From: JBBDXS01 sp040902195
GTDB lineage: Bacteria; Chloroflexota; Dehalococcoidia; DSTF01; RBG-16-68-14
NCBI GenBank assembly: GCA_040902195.1
Contig: JBBDXS010000007.1
Span: 1-39,667, forward strand
Reading direction: 5' to 3'
Length of the DNA: 39,667 nt
Shown: positions 25,155 to 32,851 of the stretch, piece after piece
Numbering within the stretch: position 1 is the stretch's first letter
How the letters are laid out: every line of letters starts with the position of its first letter
Program-made: the position numbers and the translations under genes
Notes under the pieces: generated by a model
The model's database searches: none
The model's input: only the letters and a program-made list of their open reading frames with translations
What the model was told of the DNA's origin: nothing

Positions 25155-26054
25155 ATGTCGATCCTCGTAGACAAAGACACGACGTTTATGATCCAGGGGA
25201 TCACCGGCCGCGAGGCCGTGAATATGACCCGCGAGTGCCTCGATTACGGATCGAAGGTCGTTGCGGGCGTGACGCCGGGCCGCGGCGGCCGCGACGTCTA
25301 CGGCGTGCCGGTCTACGACACCGTGCGCGAGGCCGTCGAGAAACACGACGTCTACGGCTCGGTGCTCACCGTCCCGCCCGCGTTTGTGCGCGACGCGGCG
25401 TTCGAGGCGATCGAGAACGGGATCAAGCTGATCGTCATCGTGACGGAGCGCATACCCCGCATCGAGGTGTCGCAGATGGTCGAGCTGGCGGCGTTGCGCG
25501 GCGCGCGCATCATCGGTCCGAACTGTCTGGGGCTGATATCGCCGGGGAAGTGCAAGATGGGCGGTATCGGAGGGCCGGCAAAAGACGCCGCGAAGGCCTA
25601 CCAGCCGGGACCCGTCGGCGTGATGTCGCGCTCCGGCGGCATGACGACGGAGATCGCGAACGCACTGACGGCGGCCGGACTGGGGCAGAGCACCGCGGTC
25701 AGCATCGGCGGCGACGCGATCATCGGCTCGACCTACGCGGAGCTGCTGCCGCTCTTCGAGGCGGACCCGGAGACGAAGGCGATCGCGATCTACTCCGAGC
25801 CGGGCGGCCCGATGGACGCGCAGCTCGCCGACTACGTGAAGAGCACGAAGAGCCGCCTGCCGATCGTGGCGTTCATGGCGGGACGGTTCATGGACGAGAT
25901 GCCCGGCATGCGCTTCGGCCACGCCGGCACGATTGTCGAAGGTCGCGCCGACACTGCGGCCGAGAAGATCCGGCGGCTCGAGGACGCCGGCATCGCCGTC
26001 GCGCAGGAGATCGAGCAGATCCCGGCACTCGTAAGGGAGAGGATACGGTCGTAG
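25155..26054 (+). CDS. sucD: Succinyl-CoA-synthetase-like alpha subunit
   Basis: 299 residues, standard for SucD. The N-terminal CoA-binding Rossmann domain shows FMIQGITGREA, VVAGVTPGRGG and VYGVPVYDTVREA; GPNCLGLISPGKCKMG and GVMSRSGGMTTE follow; His256 in GMRFGHAGTIV is the phosphorylated catalytic histidine. It partners the ATP-grasp subunit at 22403, from which it is separated by an exported beta-helix gene. Two hairpins and a G/C-run hairpin lie directly after its stop. The acid used (succinate or malate) is not decided by sequence. Confidence 0.9.
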   Translation: MSILVDKDTTFMIQGITGREAVNMTRECLDYGSKVVAGVTPGRGGRDVYGVPVYDTVREAVEKHDVYGSVLTVPPAFVRDAAFEAIENGIKLIVIVTERIPRIEVSQMVELAALRGARIIGPNCLGLISPGKCKMGGIGGPAKDAAKAYQPGPVGVMSRSGGMTTEIANALTAAGLGQSTAVSIGGDAIIGSTYAELLPLFEADPETKAIAIYSEPGGPMDAQLADYVKSTKSRLPIVAFMAGRFMDEMPGMRFGHAGTIVEGRADTAAEKIRRLEDAGIAVAQEIEQIPALVRERIRS

Positions 26055-26127
26055 GCGAGGGTCTTTAGACCCTCGCGCGTCGGGGGGGGGGGGACCCCCC
26101 CCCGCGTCGGGGTCTGAAGACCCCGAC
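26055..26127. repeat. Three consecutive hairpins, including a G12/C9 hairpin
   Basis: Right after the sucD stop: GCGAGGGTCT with AGACCCTCGC (26055-26076); a run of 12 G, one A and 9 C (26082-26103); and GTCGGGGTCT with AGACCCCGAC (26106-26127). The outer two are versions of the same GGTCT-loop-AGACC intergenic palindrome. They may terminate transcription of the sucCD region while isolating the ferredoxin gene. Confidence 0.8.
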
Positions 26128-26149
26128 CTACAAGGTGGAGCTAACGCGC

Positions 26150-26368
26150 ATGCCGATGTTTGTTCACGTAGAGATCGATGAGGACACCGCCGCAGACGCG
26201 GCGCTCGCGAAGCAGCTCGTCGAGGTGTGCCCGGTGAACATCTTCGCCCTCGACGCTGACAGCAAGGCCGTGATCGTCGAAGAGAACGAGGACGAGTGCG
26301 TCCTCTGCGACCTCTGCGTGCAGGCCGCGCCTCCCGGCAAGGTGCGCGTCATCAAGCTGTACGAGTAG
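26150..26368 (+). CDS. Small [4Fe-4S] ferredoxin
   Basis: 72 residues from ATG 26150, with GGTGGAG upstream; ATG 26156 is an alternative. Four cysteines can hold one [4Fe-4S] cluster: Cys27 in CPVN, and Cys50, Cys53 and Cys56 in CVLCDLC. The usual fourth cysteine of the C-x2-C-x2-C-x3-C motif is absent (QAAPPG), as in FixX-like single-cluster ferredoxins that use an upstream CP cysteine. The protein is acidic and cytoplasmic, an electron carrier. The partner is not clear; the next gene is an NAD(P)-dependent enzyme 10 bases downstream. Confidence 0.8.
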   Translation: MPMFVHVEIDEDTAADAALAKQLVEVCPVNIFALDADSKAVIVEENEDECVLCDLCVQAAPPGKVRVIKLYE

Positions 26369-26378
26369 CCACCAAGTC

Positions 26379-27296
26379 TTGGTCACGTTCCTCAGCGACG
26401 ACGACGTTCTCTCGCTCGTCTCCATGCGCGACGCGGTCGATGCTGTCGAGCTGGCGCTCGCGCGCAAGGGCAACGGCGCGTTTCTGACGCCACCCCGGCA
26501 CTACTTTGGTACGCGGACGGGTGCTCTCGTCTTCACGATCGGCGGCGATGCGAGCGAGGGCGTCGCGGGCTTTCGTGTATACGGTGCGTTCCCGGGGACG
26601 CGAGAGGACGACCAGCTCGTCGTTGTGTACGACGCTGCGACGGGCGAGCTGCGCGGCATCGTGCAGGGCGCGCGCGTTGGCGCCCTGCGGACAGGCGCGC
26701 TCGGCGGCGTGGCGATACAGTACGCGGCGCGCGACGATGCGAAGACGCTCGCGGTGATCGGCGCGGGAACGCAAGCGCGCGCGCAGCTCGAGGCGGCGGC
26801 GCTCGTTCGCACGCTGGCCGCCGTGCGCGTCTACAGCCGCGCGGCCGAACATCGCGAGGCGTTCGCGTCGGAGATGGGCCAGGCGCTCGGGCTGCGTATC
26901 GCGGCCGTCGGTTCGCCGGACGAGGCGATCGATGGGGCCGACATCGTGATCGTTGCGACCAACAGCCGAACGCCCGTCTTCGATGCGTCACTGATCCAGC
27001 CCGGCATGCACGTCACAACGGTCCGCCTCGGTGCGGGCCAGCACGAGCTCGATCGCGGGGTGGCAGACCGCGCGGGCGCGATCTTCACCGACTCGATGGA
27101 CCAGCTACGGAGCTATCCGGGCGGCTTCTTTCTCGCGGACCGCATCGATACGATCAGCGACCTCTCGGAGCACGTCGCGCGCGGGACATCGCTTCGCTCG
27201 TCGGCTGAGGAGATCACGCTCTATTGCTCGACGGGTCTGTCGGGCACTGAGGTTGTCGTTGCGGACGTGGCGTTGCGGAAGGCCACCAACGGATAA
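26379..27296 (+). CDS. Ornithine cyclodeaminase / mu-crystallin family enzyme
   Basis: 305 residues. The start is a TTG at 26379 giving MVTFLSDDDVLSLVSM, where family N-termini begin; no ATG fits. The dinucleotide-binding motif VIGAGTQARAQ is at about 126-136, and the RTGALGGVAI segment with the family Arg lies before it. Members include ornithine cyclodeaminase, L-alanine dehydrogenase (archaeal type) and delta-1-pyrroline-2-carboxylate or ketimine reductases. The exact substrate is open. It probably shares a transcript with the ferredoxin gene. Confidence 0.83.
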   Translation: MVTFLSDDDVLSLVSMRDAVDAVELALARKGNGAFLTPPRHYFGTRTGALVFTIGGDASEGVAGFRVYGAFPGTREDDQLVVVYDAATGELRGIVQGARVGALRTGALGGVAIQYAARDDAKTLAVIGAGTQARAQLEAAALVRTLAAVRVYSRAAEHREAFASEMGQALGLRIAAVGSPDEAIDGADIVIVATNSRTPVFDASLIQPGMHVTTVRLGAGQHELDRGVADRAGAIFTDSMDQLRSYPGGFFLADRIDTISDLSEHVARGTSLRSSAEEITLYCSTGLSGTEVVVADVALRKATNG

Positions 27297-27554
27297 GGAA
27301 CGGATATACGGATGGCGAGTCCGTAGGGGCGGCCATCTGGCCGCCCTGACGAGCGTAGCTCGCCGCCAGTAGGGGGGGCCTTTGTGCCTCCCGCGACGTT
27401 GCTGGCAGCGGATGCGAAACGGATGAACGGATAAACGGATGGGTGATCGGCAGGTGCGGATGCTGGTAGGGGCGCTCGATTGAACGCCCCTACGGTGCTG
27501 GCGCCGGGCAATGTAGGGGAGGCCTTCAGTCCTCCCGCGGCGCGCCCGGTCCGA
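27297..27554. repeat. Cluster of GTAGGGGC-type palindromes and CGGAT-like repeats
   Basis: No gene. At least four short hairpins of one style: GGGCGGCCA/TGGCCGCCC (27327-27346); AGGGGGGGCC...GCCTCCCGC (27371-27393); GTAGGGGCG...CGCCCCTAC (27466-27493); and GTAGGGGAGG...CCTCCCGC (27513-27537). Two blocks of degenerate ACGGATA-type tandem repeats (about 27288-27313 and 27417-27442) separate them. The space lies between convergent genes and could double as a terminator. Confidence 0.75.
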
Positions 27555-28718
27555 TCACGACAATGCGTAGTGGTGCGCGACGCCGGCTAGCGCGCCGGCC
27601 ACGATCAGCCATACCGATTGCATCCGGTAGCGCAGCAGCAGGAAGACGGCGGCCGCGGCGAGCAGCGCCGTCCACCAATCGACGATGGCGTCACGCCCCA
27701 ATGTCCACGTCACTGCCGCCATCAGGCCCAGCGCGGCAGCGTTGACGCCATCGAGCAGCGCCGAGAACGTCTCGGAGCTGCGCAGCCGCGCGACGAGCGG
27801 GTTCACGGCCGCCACGAACACGAACGACGGCAGGAAGATGGCGATCGTTGCGAGGACCGCGCCCGGCGCGCCCGCGACGACGTAGCCGACGAACGTCGCC
27901 GTTGTGAAGACGGGGCCCGGCGTGAGCTGGCCCACCGCGACGGCATCGAGAAGCTGCTGGTCGGTCAGCCAGCCGAGGCGGACGACGAAGTCGTTGCGCA
28001 GGAAGGCGAGCAGCACGTAGCCGGAGCCGTACAGCACCGAGCCGATTTTCAGGCACGTGAGGAAGAGCGTCAGCAGGCTGACCGGCGTCTCGTCCGGCGC
28101 GCGCGCAGCGAGCGGCAGCGAGCCTGCGATCGCGAGCGGCGCGGCGAACACGGCGACGCCTCGAGCCGTGATGCGTGGCGCGTTGCGCGCGAGGAGGGCG
28201 AAGAGTCCCCCGGCAAAGAGCAGCGCGATTTCGTTCACGCCGAGCAAGTAGCCGGCAACGACGCCCATCGCCACGATCGCAGGCAGCGGCCCGCTCACCG
28301 CCGCGCGCCGTAGCCCCCAGAGGGCCTGCACGACGATTGCTATGATGACGGGCTTGACTCCGTAGAGCAGCCACGTCGCCTCGGGCGTTGTACCGTAGCG
28401 CACGTAGGCCCACGCGAAGCCGAGCACGATGGCGAAGGCGGGCAGGATGAAGAGCGCGCCCGCCACCATCAGGCCTCGCCAGCCCGCCCTGAGGTAGCCG
28501 AGATGGATTGCCATCTCGGTCGAGTTGGGGCCGGGGATCAGGTTCGTCGCGCCGAGCAGGTCGAGGAACTGCTGGTCGCTCAGCCAGCGGCGGCGCGTTA
28601 CGACCTCGTCGCGCATCATGGCGATGTGTGCCGCGGGCCCGCCGAAGGCGATCGTGCCGAGCTTGAGGAAGACGGCGGCGACTTCGCGGAGGGGCGATGC
28701 GCCGGGAGCCTGTTGCAT
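27555..28718 (-). CDS. chrA: ChrA-family chromate transporter
   Basis: 387 residues, the long two-domain form: homologous halves begin near VFLKLGTIAFGGPAAHIAMM (about 16) and LTLFLTCLKIGSVLYGSGYVL (about 215), each with the GP motif (NLIPGPNSTEMAIHLGY, and QLTPGPVFTTATFVGY). About ten membrane segments. CHR proteins export chromate, though many homologues may move other anions. The gene follows a PadR regulator by 14 bases on the same strand, so expression is probably controlled by it. Confidence 0.92.
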   Translation of the reverse strand: MQQAPGASPLREVAAVFLKLGTIAFGGPAAHIAMMRDEVVTRRRWLSDQQFLDLLGATNLIPGPNSTEMAIHLGYLRAGWRGLMVAGALFILPAFAIVLGFAWAYVRYGTTPEATWLLYGVKPVIIAIVVQALWGLRRAAVSGPLPAIVAMGVVAGYLLGVNEIALLFAGGLFALLARNAPRITARGVAVFAAPLAIAGSLPLAARAPDETPVSLLTLFLTCLKIGSVLYGSGYVLLAFLRNDFVVRLGWLTDQQLLDAVAVGQLTPGPVFTTATFVGYVVAGAPGAVLATIAIFLPSFVFVAAVNPLVARLRSSETFSALLDGVNAAALGLMAAVTWTLGRDAIVDWWTALLAAAAVFLLLRYRMQSVWLIVAGALAGVAHHYALS

Positions 28719-28732
28719 GACGCCGGTGCGGG

Positions 28733-29083
28733 CTAGCGCGGGCGCGCGCGGCGGGCCTTCGGGCTGTCCCCGGCGAGGACTTCTTCGACGAGCTCGCGGA
28801 CCTTGGCGCGGGCGTCGCGGAGGGCGGCGCGGCCCGCGGGCGTGATCGAGTACTCCTTGCGCACCTTGCCGCCGACGTTGCGGTCGCGCCGCGCGAGGAA
28901 GCCGTCGCGTTCCAGGGCGTGGAGGATAGGGTAGAGGGTACCGGGGCTGAGGCGGTAGCCGTGGCGCGCGAGCTCCTCGATGAGGGCGGCGCCGTAGACG
29001 CGCTCGATGGCGGCGTGGTGGAGGATGTGGACCTGGATGAAGCCGCGGAAGAAGCGGCGCGAAACGTTATCGGAAACCGACAT
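28733..29083 (-). CDS. PadR-family transcriptional regulator
   Basis: 116 residues. The N-terminal winged helix of PadR is evident (VHILHHAAIERVYGAALIEELARHGYRLSPGTLYPILHALERDGFL, with the conserved SPGTLYPIL), followed by a wing and a short C-terminal dimerisation helix. It probably represses its own operon with chrA, responding to an unknown ligand. A strong promoter (TTGACA, 17 bases, CATAAT) places the transcript start about 5 bases before the ATG, and no ribosome site is visible, so the mRNA is likely leaderless. ATCGT-AAG-ACGAT overlapping the start is a possible operator. Confidence 0.9.
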   Translation of the reverse strand: MSVSDNVSRRFFRGFIQVHILHHAAIERVYGAALIEELARHGYRLSPGTLYPILHALERDGFLARRDRNVGGKVRKEYSITPAGRAALRDARAKVRELVEEVLAGDSPKARRARPR

Positions 29084-29123
29084 CGTAAGACGATATTATG
29101 AGGTGTTGTGGGGCGTCTGTCAA
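29082..29123 (-). promoter_or_regulatory. padR-chrA promoter and inverted repeat
   Basis: Minus strand TTGACA (29123 to 29118), a 17-base spacer, CATAAT (29100 to 29095). The inverted repeat ATCGT-AAG-ACGAT (29082-29094) covers the predicted start of transcription and the ATG, a position suited to autorepression. Confidence 0.6.
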
Positions 29124-29190
29124 CGAATGCGGAACAGATAAAGGGATGGCGGGTAGGCACCCTGCAGCGCGTGATGAAGGGGGCGGTTGC

Positions 29191-29215
29191 GGGAAGCCTG
29201 AAGGCTTCCCCTACC
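29191..29215. repeat. Palindromic intergenic repeat
   Basis: GGGAAGCC, TGAA, GGCTTCCC followed by CTACC: an 8-base-pair hairpin of the same style as those at 27327-27537. It lies just downstream of mcd and may terminate that operon. Confidence 0.7.
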
Positions 29216-29222
29216 AGGTCTA

Positions 29223-30869
29223 TCAGCCCGCCAACAGCTGCCGCGCGATGATCTTCAGCTCCAGGATCGGCTTGACGCCTTCGAAGATCGGGAGCACCAG
29301 CGCGTCGACGACGTAGCGCGCGACGGGGTCCTCTTCGGAGTAGCCCCAGCCGCCATGGATCAGTTGCGCCTCCTGCGAGACCCACACCGCCACGTCCGAC
29401 GCGAAGAGCTTGCACATCGCGGGCTCCACGGCGGAGCGTTCGTCTGTCGCCATCGCGCGCGCTGCGGCGTAGGTGAGCTGGCGGCCGGCCGCGACGTGCG
29501 TCGCCATGCGGCCGATCTTGTGCTGCGTGAGCTGGTAGTCCGCGATCGCCTTGCCGAACTGCTTGCGATCGGCGGCGTACGTGCACGCCTTCTCGAGCGC
29601 CGCCTGCGCGACGCCCGTCGCGCGGCCGCCCGTCTGCAGCCGGCCCGCGGCGAAACCGCCCATCTGCAAGTAGAACCCTTTGTTGAGGCCGCCTTCTTCG
29701 CCGACAAGGTTCTCGGCCGGCACGAAGTAGCGGTCGAACGCCAGCGTGAAGGAGTGCATCCCGCGATAGCCCGGCGTCGGGTTCGCCGTGCCCGTGATCG
29801 AGCCGCCGCCGGCCTGGAGCTGCACGAAGCTGTGTCCGTCGAACGGGTCCTTCTCGACGATGAAGAGCGACAGCCCGCGCGCGCCGAGCGACGCGTCGGG
29901 GTCCGTGCGCGCGAGCAGCGCGAGAATGTCCGCGCGCCCGGCGAACGTCGACCACGCCTTCGGCCCGTCGATGAACCAGCCCTCGCGTCCGTCGAGGTCG
30001 CCTCGCGTCGCGCGACACTGTACGGACGCCACGTCCGAGCCGACGTCCGGCTCCGTGACCGAGATGCCGACGATCAGCTCGCCCGACGCGATGCGCGGCA
30101 GCCACTGCTGCCGTTGCTCTTCCGTGCCGCCCTGCGTCAGCGCCCGCGTCAGGATCTCCGAGCGCGTGATCAGGCTGCCCGCGACAAGCGACGCCGCTGA
30201 GAGCTCCTCGGTCAGCACGACCATCGTCAGGTAGCCCATTTCCGTGCCGCCGTAGCTCTCCGGGATCGAGCTGCCGAACAGCCCGAGCCCCGCGATCTTC
30301 TGGATCAGCGCCTCCGGCATGAGGTGGTCCTGCCGGTGCATCTCCTGCGCGATGGGCACGATCTCTTGTTTCGCGAACGAACGCGCCGAATCGCGCACGA
30401 GCGACGCCGCCTGGTCGTTCAGCTCTGTCGCGTGCGCGCCGCGCGCCTCGAGCACGCGTACGCCGATCGATCGGTAGCGGATGTCGCTGAGGCCCGACTG
30501 CACGAGCGCCCGCAGGCTCTTGTCCTCGAGCGTGCTGCCGATGCCGAACGAACCAGGACCGGCCTCGTTGGCGAAACGCAACATATGCACGACTTCCGCG
30601 GCGAACGCGAAGGCCTGCTCCGCAGCAAGGTCGTCTGGCTTGCCGGAGCTCGCCTGTCGTTCTGCATAGTCGACGAGCTCGCGCGAGGCGCGGACGGCTG
30701 TCGCGAGCTGCGCGAGGCGTTCAGCGTGCACCTGGTGCTCATCGATCAGCTTGCCGCCGTCCGTGAGGCGCGCCCCAGCCACGAGCGCGCCTGTGATGGC
30801 ATCGTTCGCCGCGTCGGCGAGCCTGCGCGCGCCCGCGAGGACGTCTGTTTCCTTCAGCTCCGTGGTCAT
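29223..30869 (-). CDS. mcd: (2S)-methylsuccinyl-CoA dehydrogenase
   Basis: 548 residues, far longer than ordinary acyl-CoA dehydrogenases (about 380) and matching the length of Mcd. Residues about 1-160 are the extra helical N-terminal domain of that group (LIDEHQVHAERLAQLATAVRAS). The FAD enzyme core follows: GLFGSSIPESYGG, ISVTEPDVGSDVAS, GWFIDGPKAWSTFAGRAD, DRKQFGKAIADYQLTQHKI and HGGWGYSEEDPVARYVVDA. Glu530 in IFEGVKPI fits the catalytic base position. It oxidises methylsuccinyl-CoA to mesaconyl-CoA, passing electrons to ETF, in the ethylmalonyl-CoA pathway. It overlaps mesaconyl-CoA hydratase by 4 bases, which strongly supports the assignment. Confidence 0.85.
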   Translation of the reverse strand: MTTELKETDVLAGARRLADAANDAITGALVAGARLTDGGKLIDEHQVHAERLAQLATAVRASRELVDYAERQASSGKPDDLAAEQAFAFAAEVVHMLRFANEAGPGSFGIGSTLEDKSLRALVQSGLSDIRYRSIGVRVLEARGAHATELNDQAASLVRDSARSFAKQEIVPIAQEMHRQDHLMPEALIQKIAGLGLFGSSIPESYGGTEMGYLTMVVLTEELSAASLVAGSLITRSEILTRALTQGGTEEQRQQWLPRIASGELIVGISVTEPDVGSDVASVQCRATRGDLDGREGWFIDGPKAWSTFAGRADILALLARTDPDASLGARGLSLFIVEKDPFDGHSFVQLQAGGGSITGTANPTPGYRGMHSFTLAFDRYFVPAENLVGEEGGLNKGFYLQMGGFAAGRLQTGGRATGVAQAALEKACTYAADRKQFGKAIADYQLTQHKIGRMATHVAAGRQLTYAAARAMATDERSAVEPAMCKLFASDVAVWVSQEAQLIHGGWGYSEEDPVARYVVDALVLPIFEGVKPILELKIIARQLLAG

Positions 30870-31942
30870 CGCTTCCTCGGCATGAGGACAGTGTAGTCGA
30901 GATCGAGCACGACGTTCGGGTGGTACTGCTGCTTGCCGCCTTCGGCGTCCGTGACCTGCAGCTCGATCGGTTCTTTGTCCGGATCGAGGTTCTTGACGCC
31001 GACGAGACGCAATCGCAGCGCGCCGGCGTCGTTGCGACCGATATCGATGCGCTCCAGCACATCGGTCCAGGCGTAGAGCGTGTCGCCGCCGACGGTCGGG
31101 TTGGCGTGCGCGCCGGCGTTGAACGCGAGCACGCGGACCGCGTTCTCCAGGCCGTCGTAGGAGATGGCGTGCGCGAGCGAGATGATGTGCCCGCCGTAGA
31201 CGATCCGCGTCCCCAACCTGGAGTCCTTCTGCGCGTGTTCATTGAAGTGGACGCGGGCGTTGTTCTGGTAGAGGCGCGTCGCCATCTGGTGCTCGGCGTT
31301 CTCGATCGTGAACCCCTGCGGGTGGAGGATGCGCTCGCCGGCCTCGTAGTCATCCCAGAAGTAGCCGCCGCCCGTCGCGACCGGATCGAAGCGCGAGAGG
31401 TCCAGCTCCTCCGGCACGGAGAGGTGCTCCTTCGCGACTTGCGACGGCAGCTCGGGCGCGTCGTTAGCGCCGCTGTTCGTCTCGGGGTCGCGCTTATTCA
31501 CCATCGCCCAACGGTAGAACTGGAGGACCGTCTCATCGCGCTGGTTGTAGCCCTTCGTGTGCACCCAGACGATACCCACGTCGGGGCGCGACGTTTCGCG
31601 CTTGCCGATCACCTCCGTCTCCGCGCGCAGCGTGTCGCCCGCGAAGGCGGGCCGCAGGAAGCGCACGTCGGCGTAGCCGAGGTTCGCCGGCGAGTTGAGC
31701 GAGACGTCCGGGACCGCGCGCCCGAAGACGATGTGAAAGACGAGCAAGTCGTGCGCGGGCGCGCTCGGAAAGCCGAGCGCCTTCGCGAACTCCGAGGAGC
31801 AGTGGAGGGGGCGGCGGTCGCCGGTGAGCGCGATGTACAGCGCAACGTCGCCGTCGGTCACCGTGCGGGGCACAGCGTGATGAAACACCTGCCCGACGGC
31901 GAAGTCCTCGAAGAAGTTTCCAGAACGTGTCTTTGTGGCCAT
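30866..31942 (-). CDS. mch: Mesaconyl-CoA hydratase (MaoC family)
   Basis: 358 residues, a double hot-dog MaoC protein of the mesaconyl-CoA hydratase type. The N-terminus GNFFEDFAVGQVFHHAVPRTVTDGDVALYIALTGDRRPLH carries the hydratase Asp42 and His47, then LLVFHIVFGRAVPDVSLNSPANLGYADVRF and YNQRDETVLQFYRWAMVNKRDPE, hallmarks of the group as I remember them. The second half has NNARVHFNEHA and YGGHIISLAHA. It hydrates mesaconyl-CoA to beta-methylmalyl-CoA, the substrate of malyl-CoA lyase. First gene of an operon with mcd (ATGA overlap). Confidence 0.88.
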   Translation of the reverse strand: MATKTRSGNFFEDFAVGQVFHHAVPRTVTDGDVALYIALTGDRRPLHCSSEFAKALGFPSAPAHDLLVFHIVFGRAVPDVSLNSPANLGYADVRFLRPAFAGDTLRAETEVIGKRETSRPDVGIVWVHTKGYNQRDETVLQFYRWAMVNKRDPETNSGANDAPELPSQVAKEHLSVPEELDLSRFDPVATGGGYFWDDYEAGERILHPQGFTIENAEHQMATRLYQNNARVHFNEHAQKDSRLGTRIVYGGHIISLAHAISYDGLENAVRVLAFNAGAHANPTVGGDTLYAWTDVLERIDIGRNDAGALRLRLVGVKNLDPDKEPIELQVTDAEGGKQQYHPNVVLDLDYTVLMPRKR

Positions 31943-31943
31943 G

Positions 31944-32633
31944 TCAGCGCGGCGCCGGCTGACCGCTGAATATGGCCGCGCCGACTATGACGGTGACGTC
32001 AACCGAGTGTGTGAGCGCTCCGCTGGTACCGGTAATAGTAACGGGGTATGTGCCCGGCGCCATCGTGTCAGCGGCGTGGATGAACATTTGCAGGAAGCAG
32101 GATGGGACGCAGCCGTTCCCACCTAGAAATCCGACCTCAAGGTCTTCCGGTGCATCTACAGACAGTTCTACGAAGGACGGTGGACCCGTGATGAGGTTCA
32201 CACGGAATTGCCAGTTAAGGTGCTCGGCGTACAATCCGGGCACGGTGTCGAAAGCTTTCTTAGGCGATGACAGCGCGAAATCAAATGCGGCCGTGTCGGC
32301 CGGCGTCGGCGTCTTCGTCACGTCGGGGCGAAGCACGTCGATGAGCCCGGCCTCCAACTGCAAAACGAAGATGGCGTCGATCGCGTTAGCGCTGCCGCTG
32401 CCATCCACGTCGGCTGCCTGCGCACAGGGGAGTGAGCCTAGCAGCCCCGCGTCGTACTGGAGGATCAAGCTTGCGTCCCGGCTGTCCACCGACCCGTCGC
32501 AACTGACATCGCCCCACTGCAGGTCCGATGCGAACGAGCTGCCTGAGAGCTGGAGAGCGCCCGCGATGGCGACGGTTAGGGCGACAAGCACACCAGCGCG
32601 GATCACCACCCTCACCCCTCCGTCTTTCCTCAT
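31944..32633 (-). CDS. Secreted protein with N-terminal dockerin-like domain and Ig-like C-terminus
   Basis: About 229 residues from ATG 32633. The frame opens at GTG 32645, and GTG codons at 32609 and 32606 behind GGAGG are also good starts. Signal peptide, then a dockerin-like pair of loops: GDVSCDGSVDSRD and ADVDGSGSANAID, with ILQY/FVLQL helices and Cys residues (SC, LPC) at the same places as in the 23645 protein. A short KTPTPADT linker leads to a beta-rich domain ending PGTYPVTITGTSGALTHSVDVTVIVG, which looks like an immunoglobulin-like or big-domain sandwich. Probably extracellular; the function is unknown. It ends 2 bases from mch on the same strand. Confidence 0.8.
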   Translation of the reverse strand: MRKDGGVRVVIRAGVLVALTVAIAGALQLSGSSFASDLQWGDVSCDGSVDSRDASLILQYDAGLLGSLPCAQAADVDGSGSANAIDAIFVLQLEAGLIDVLRPDVTKTPTPADTAAFDFALSSPKKAFDTVPGLYAEHLNWQFRVNLITGPPSFVELSVDAPEDLEVGFLGGNGCVPSCFLQMFIHAADTMAPGTYPVTITGTSGALTHSVDVTVIVGAAIFSGQPAPR

Positions 32634-32645
32634 CTCTGCCGCCAC

Positions 32646-32851
32646 TATGGCACCTGAGGTTGCGTCTCCATGGCGGCGCGTTCACTCATCGCCCACCACG
32701 AGAGAGAACCACGCTTCACCTCTTAGCCTCGGAACATTGGCCCTGGCCCGCCGAATTGTACATGACGGCTGAAAATCGGGGAAGCAAGGGAGATCGCCGA
32801 AGCCCTGGGATGAGGCGGGGCACATCCCAGGGCCAGGGCTTCCACAGGAGG
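32646..32851. other. Intergenic region with overlapping hairpins
   Basis: No gene seen. Two nested palindromes share a CCCTGG block: CCCTGGGATG (32803-32812) with CATCCCAGGG (32823-32832), and GAAGCCCTGG (32799-32808) with CCAGGGCTTC (32833-32842). They cannot form together. The position, 10 bases after the small-protein gene at 32852, suggests a terminator for it. Confidence 0.6.

Noticed and set aside
27691..30105. 804-codon minus-strand frame spanning chrA, padR and mcd
   Set aside because: It runs out of frame across three recognised genes and their intergenic repeats and is strongly Arg/Ala-rich, typical of a shadow frame.
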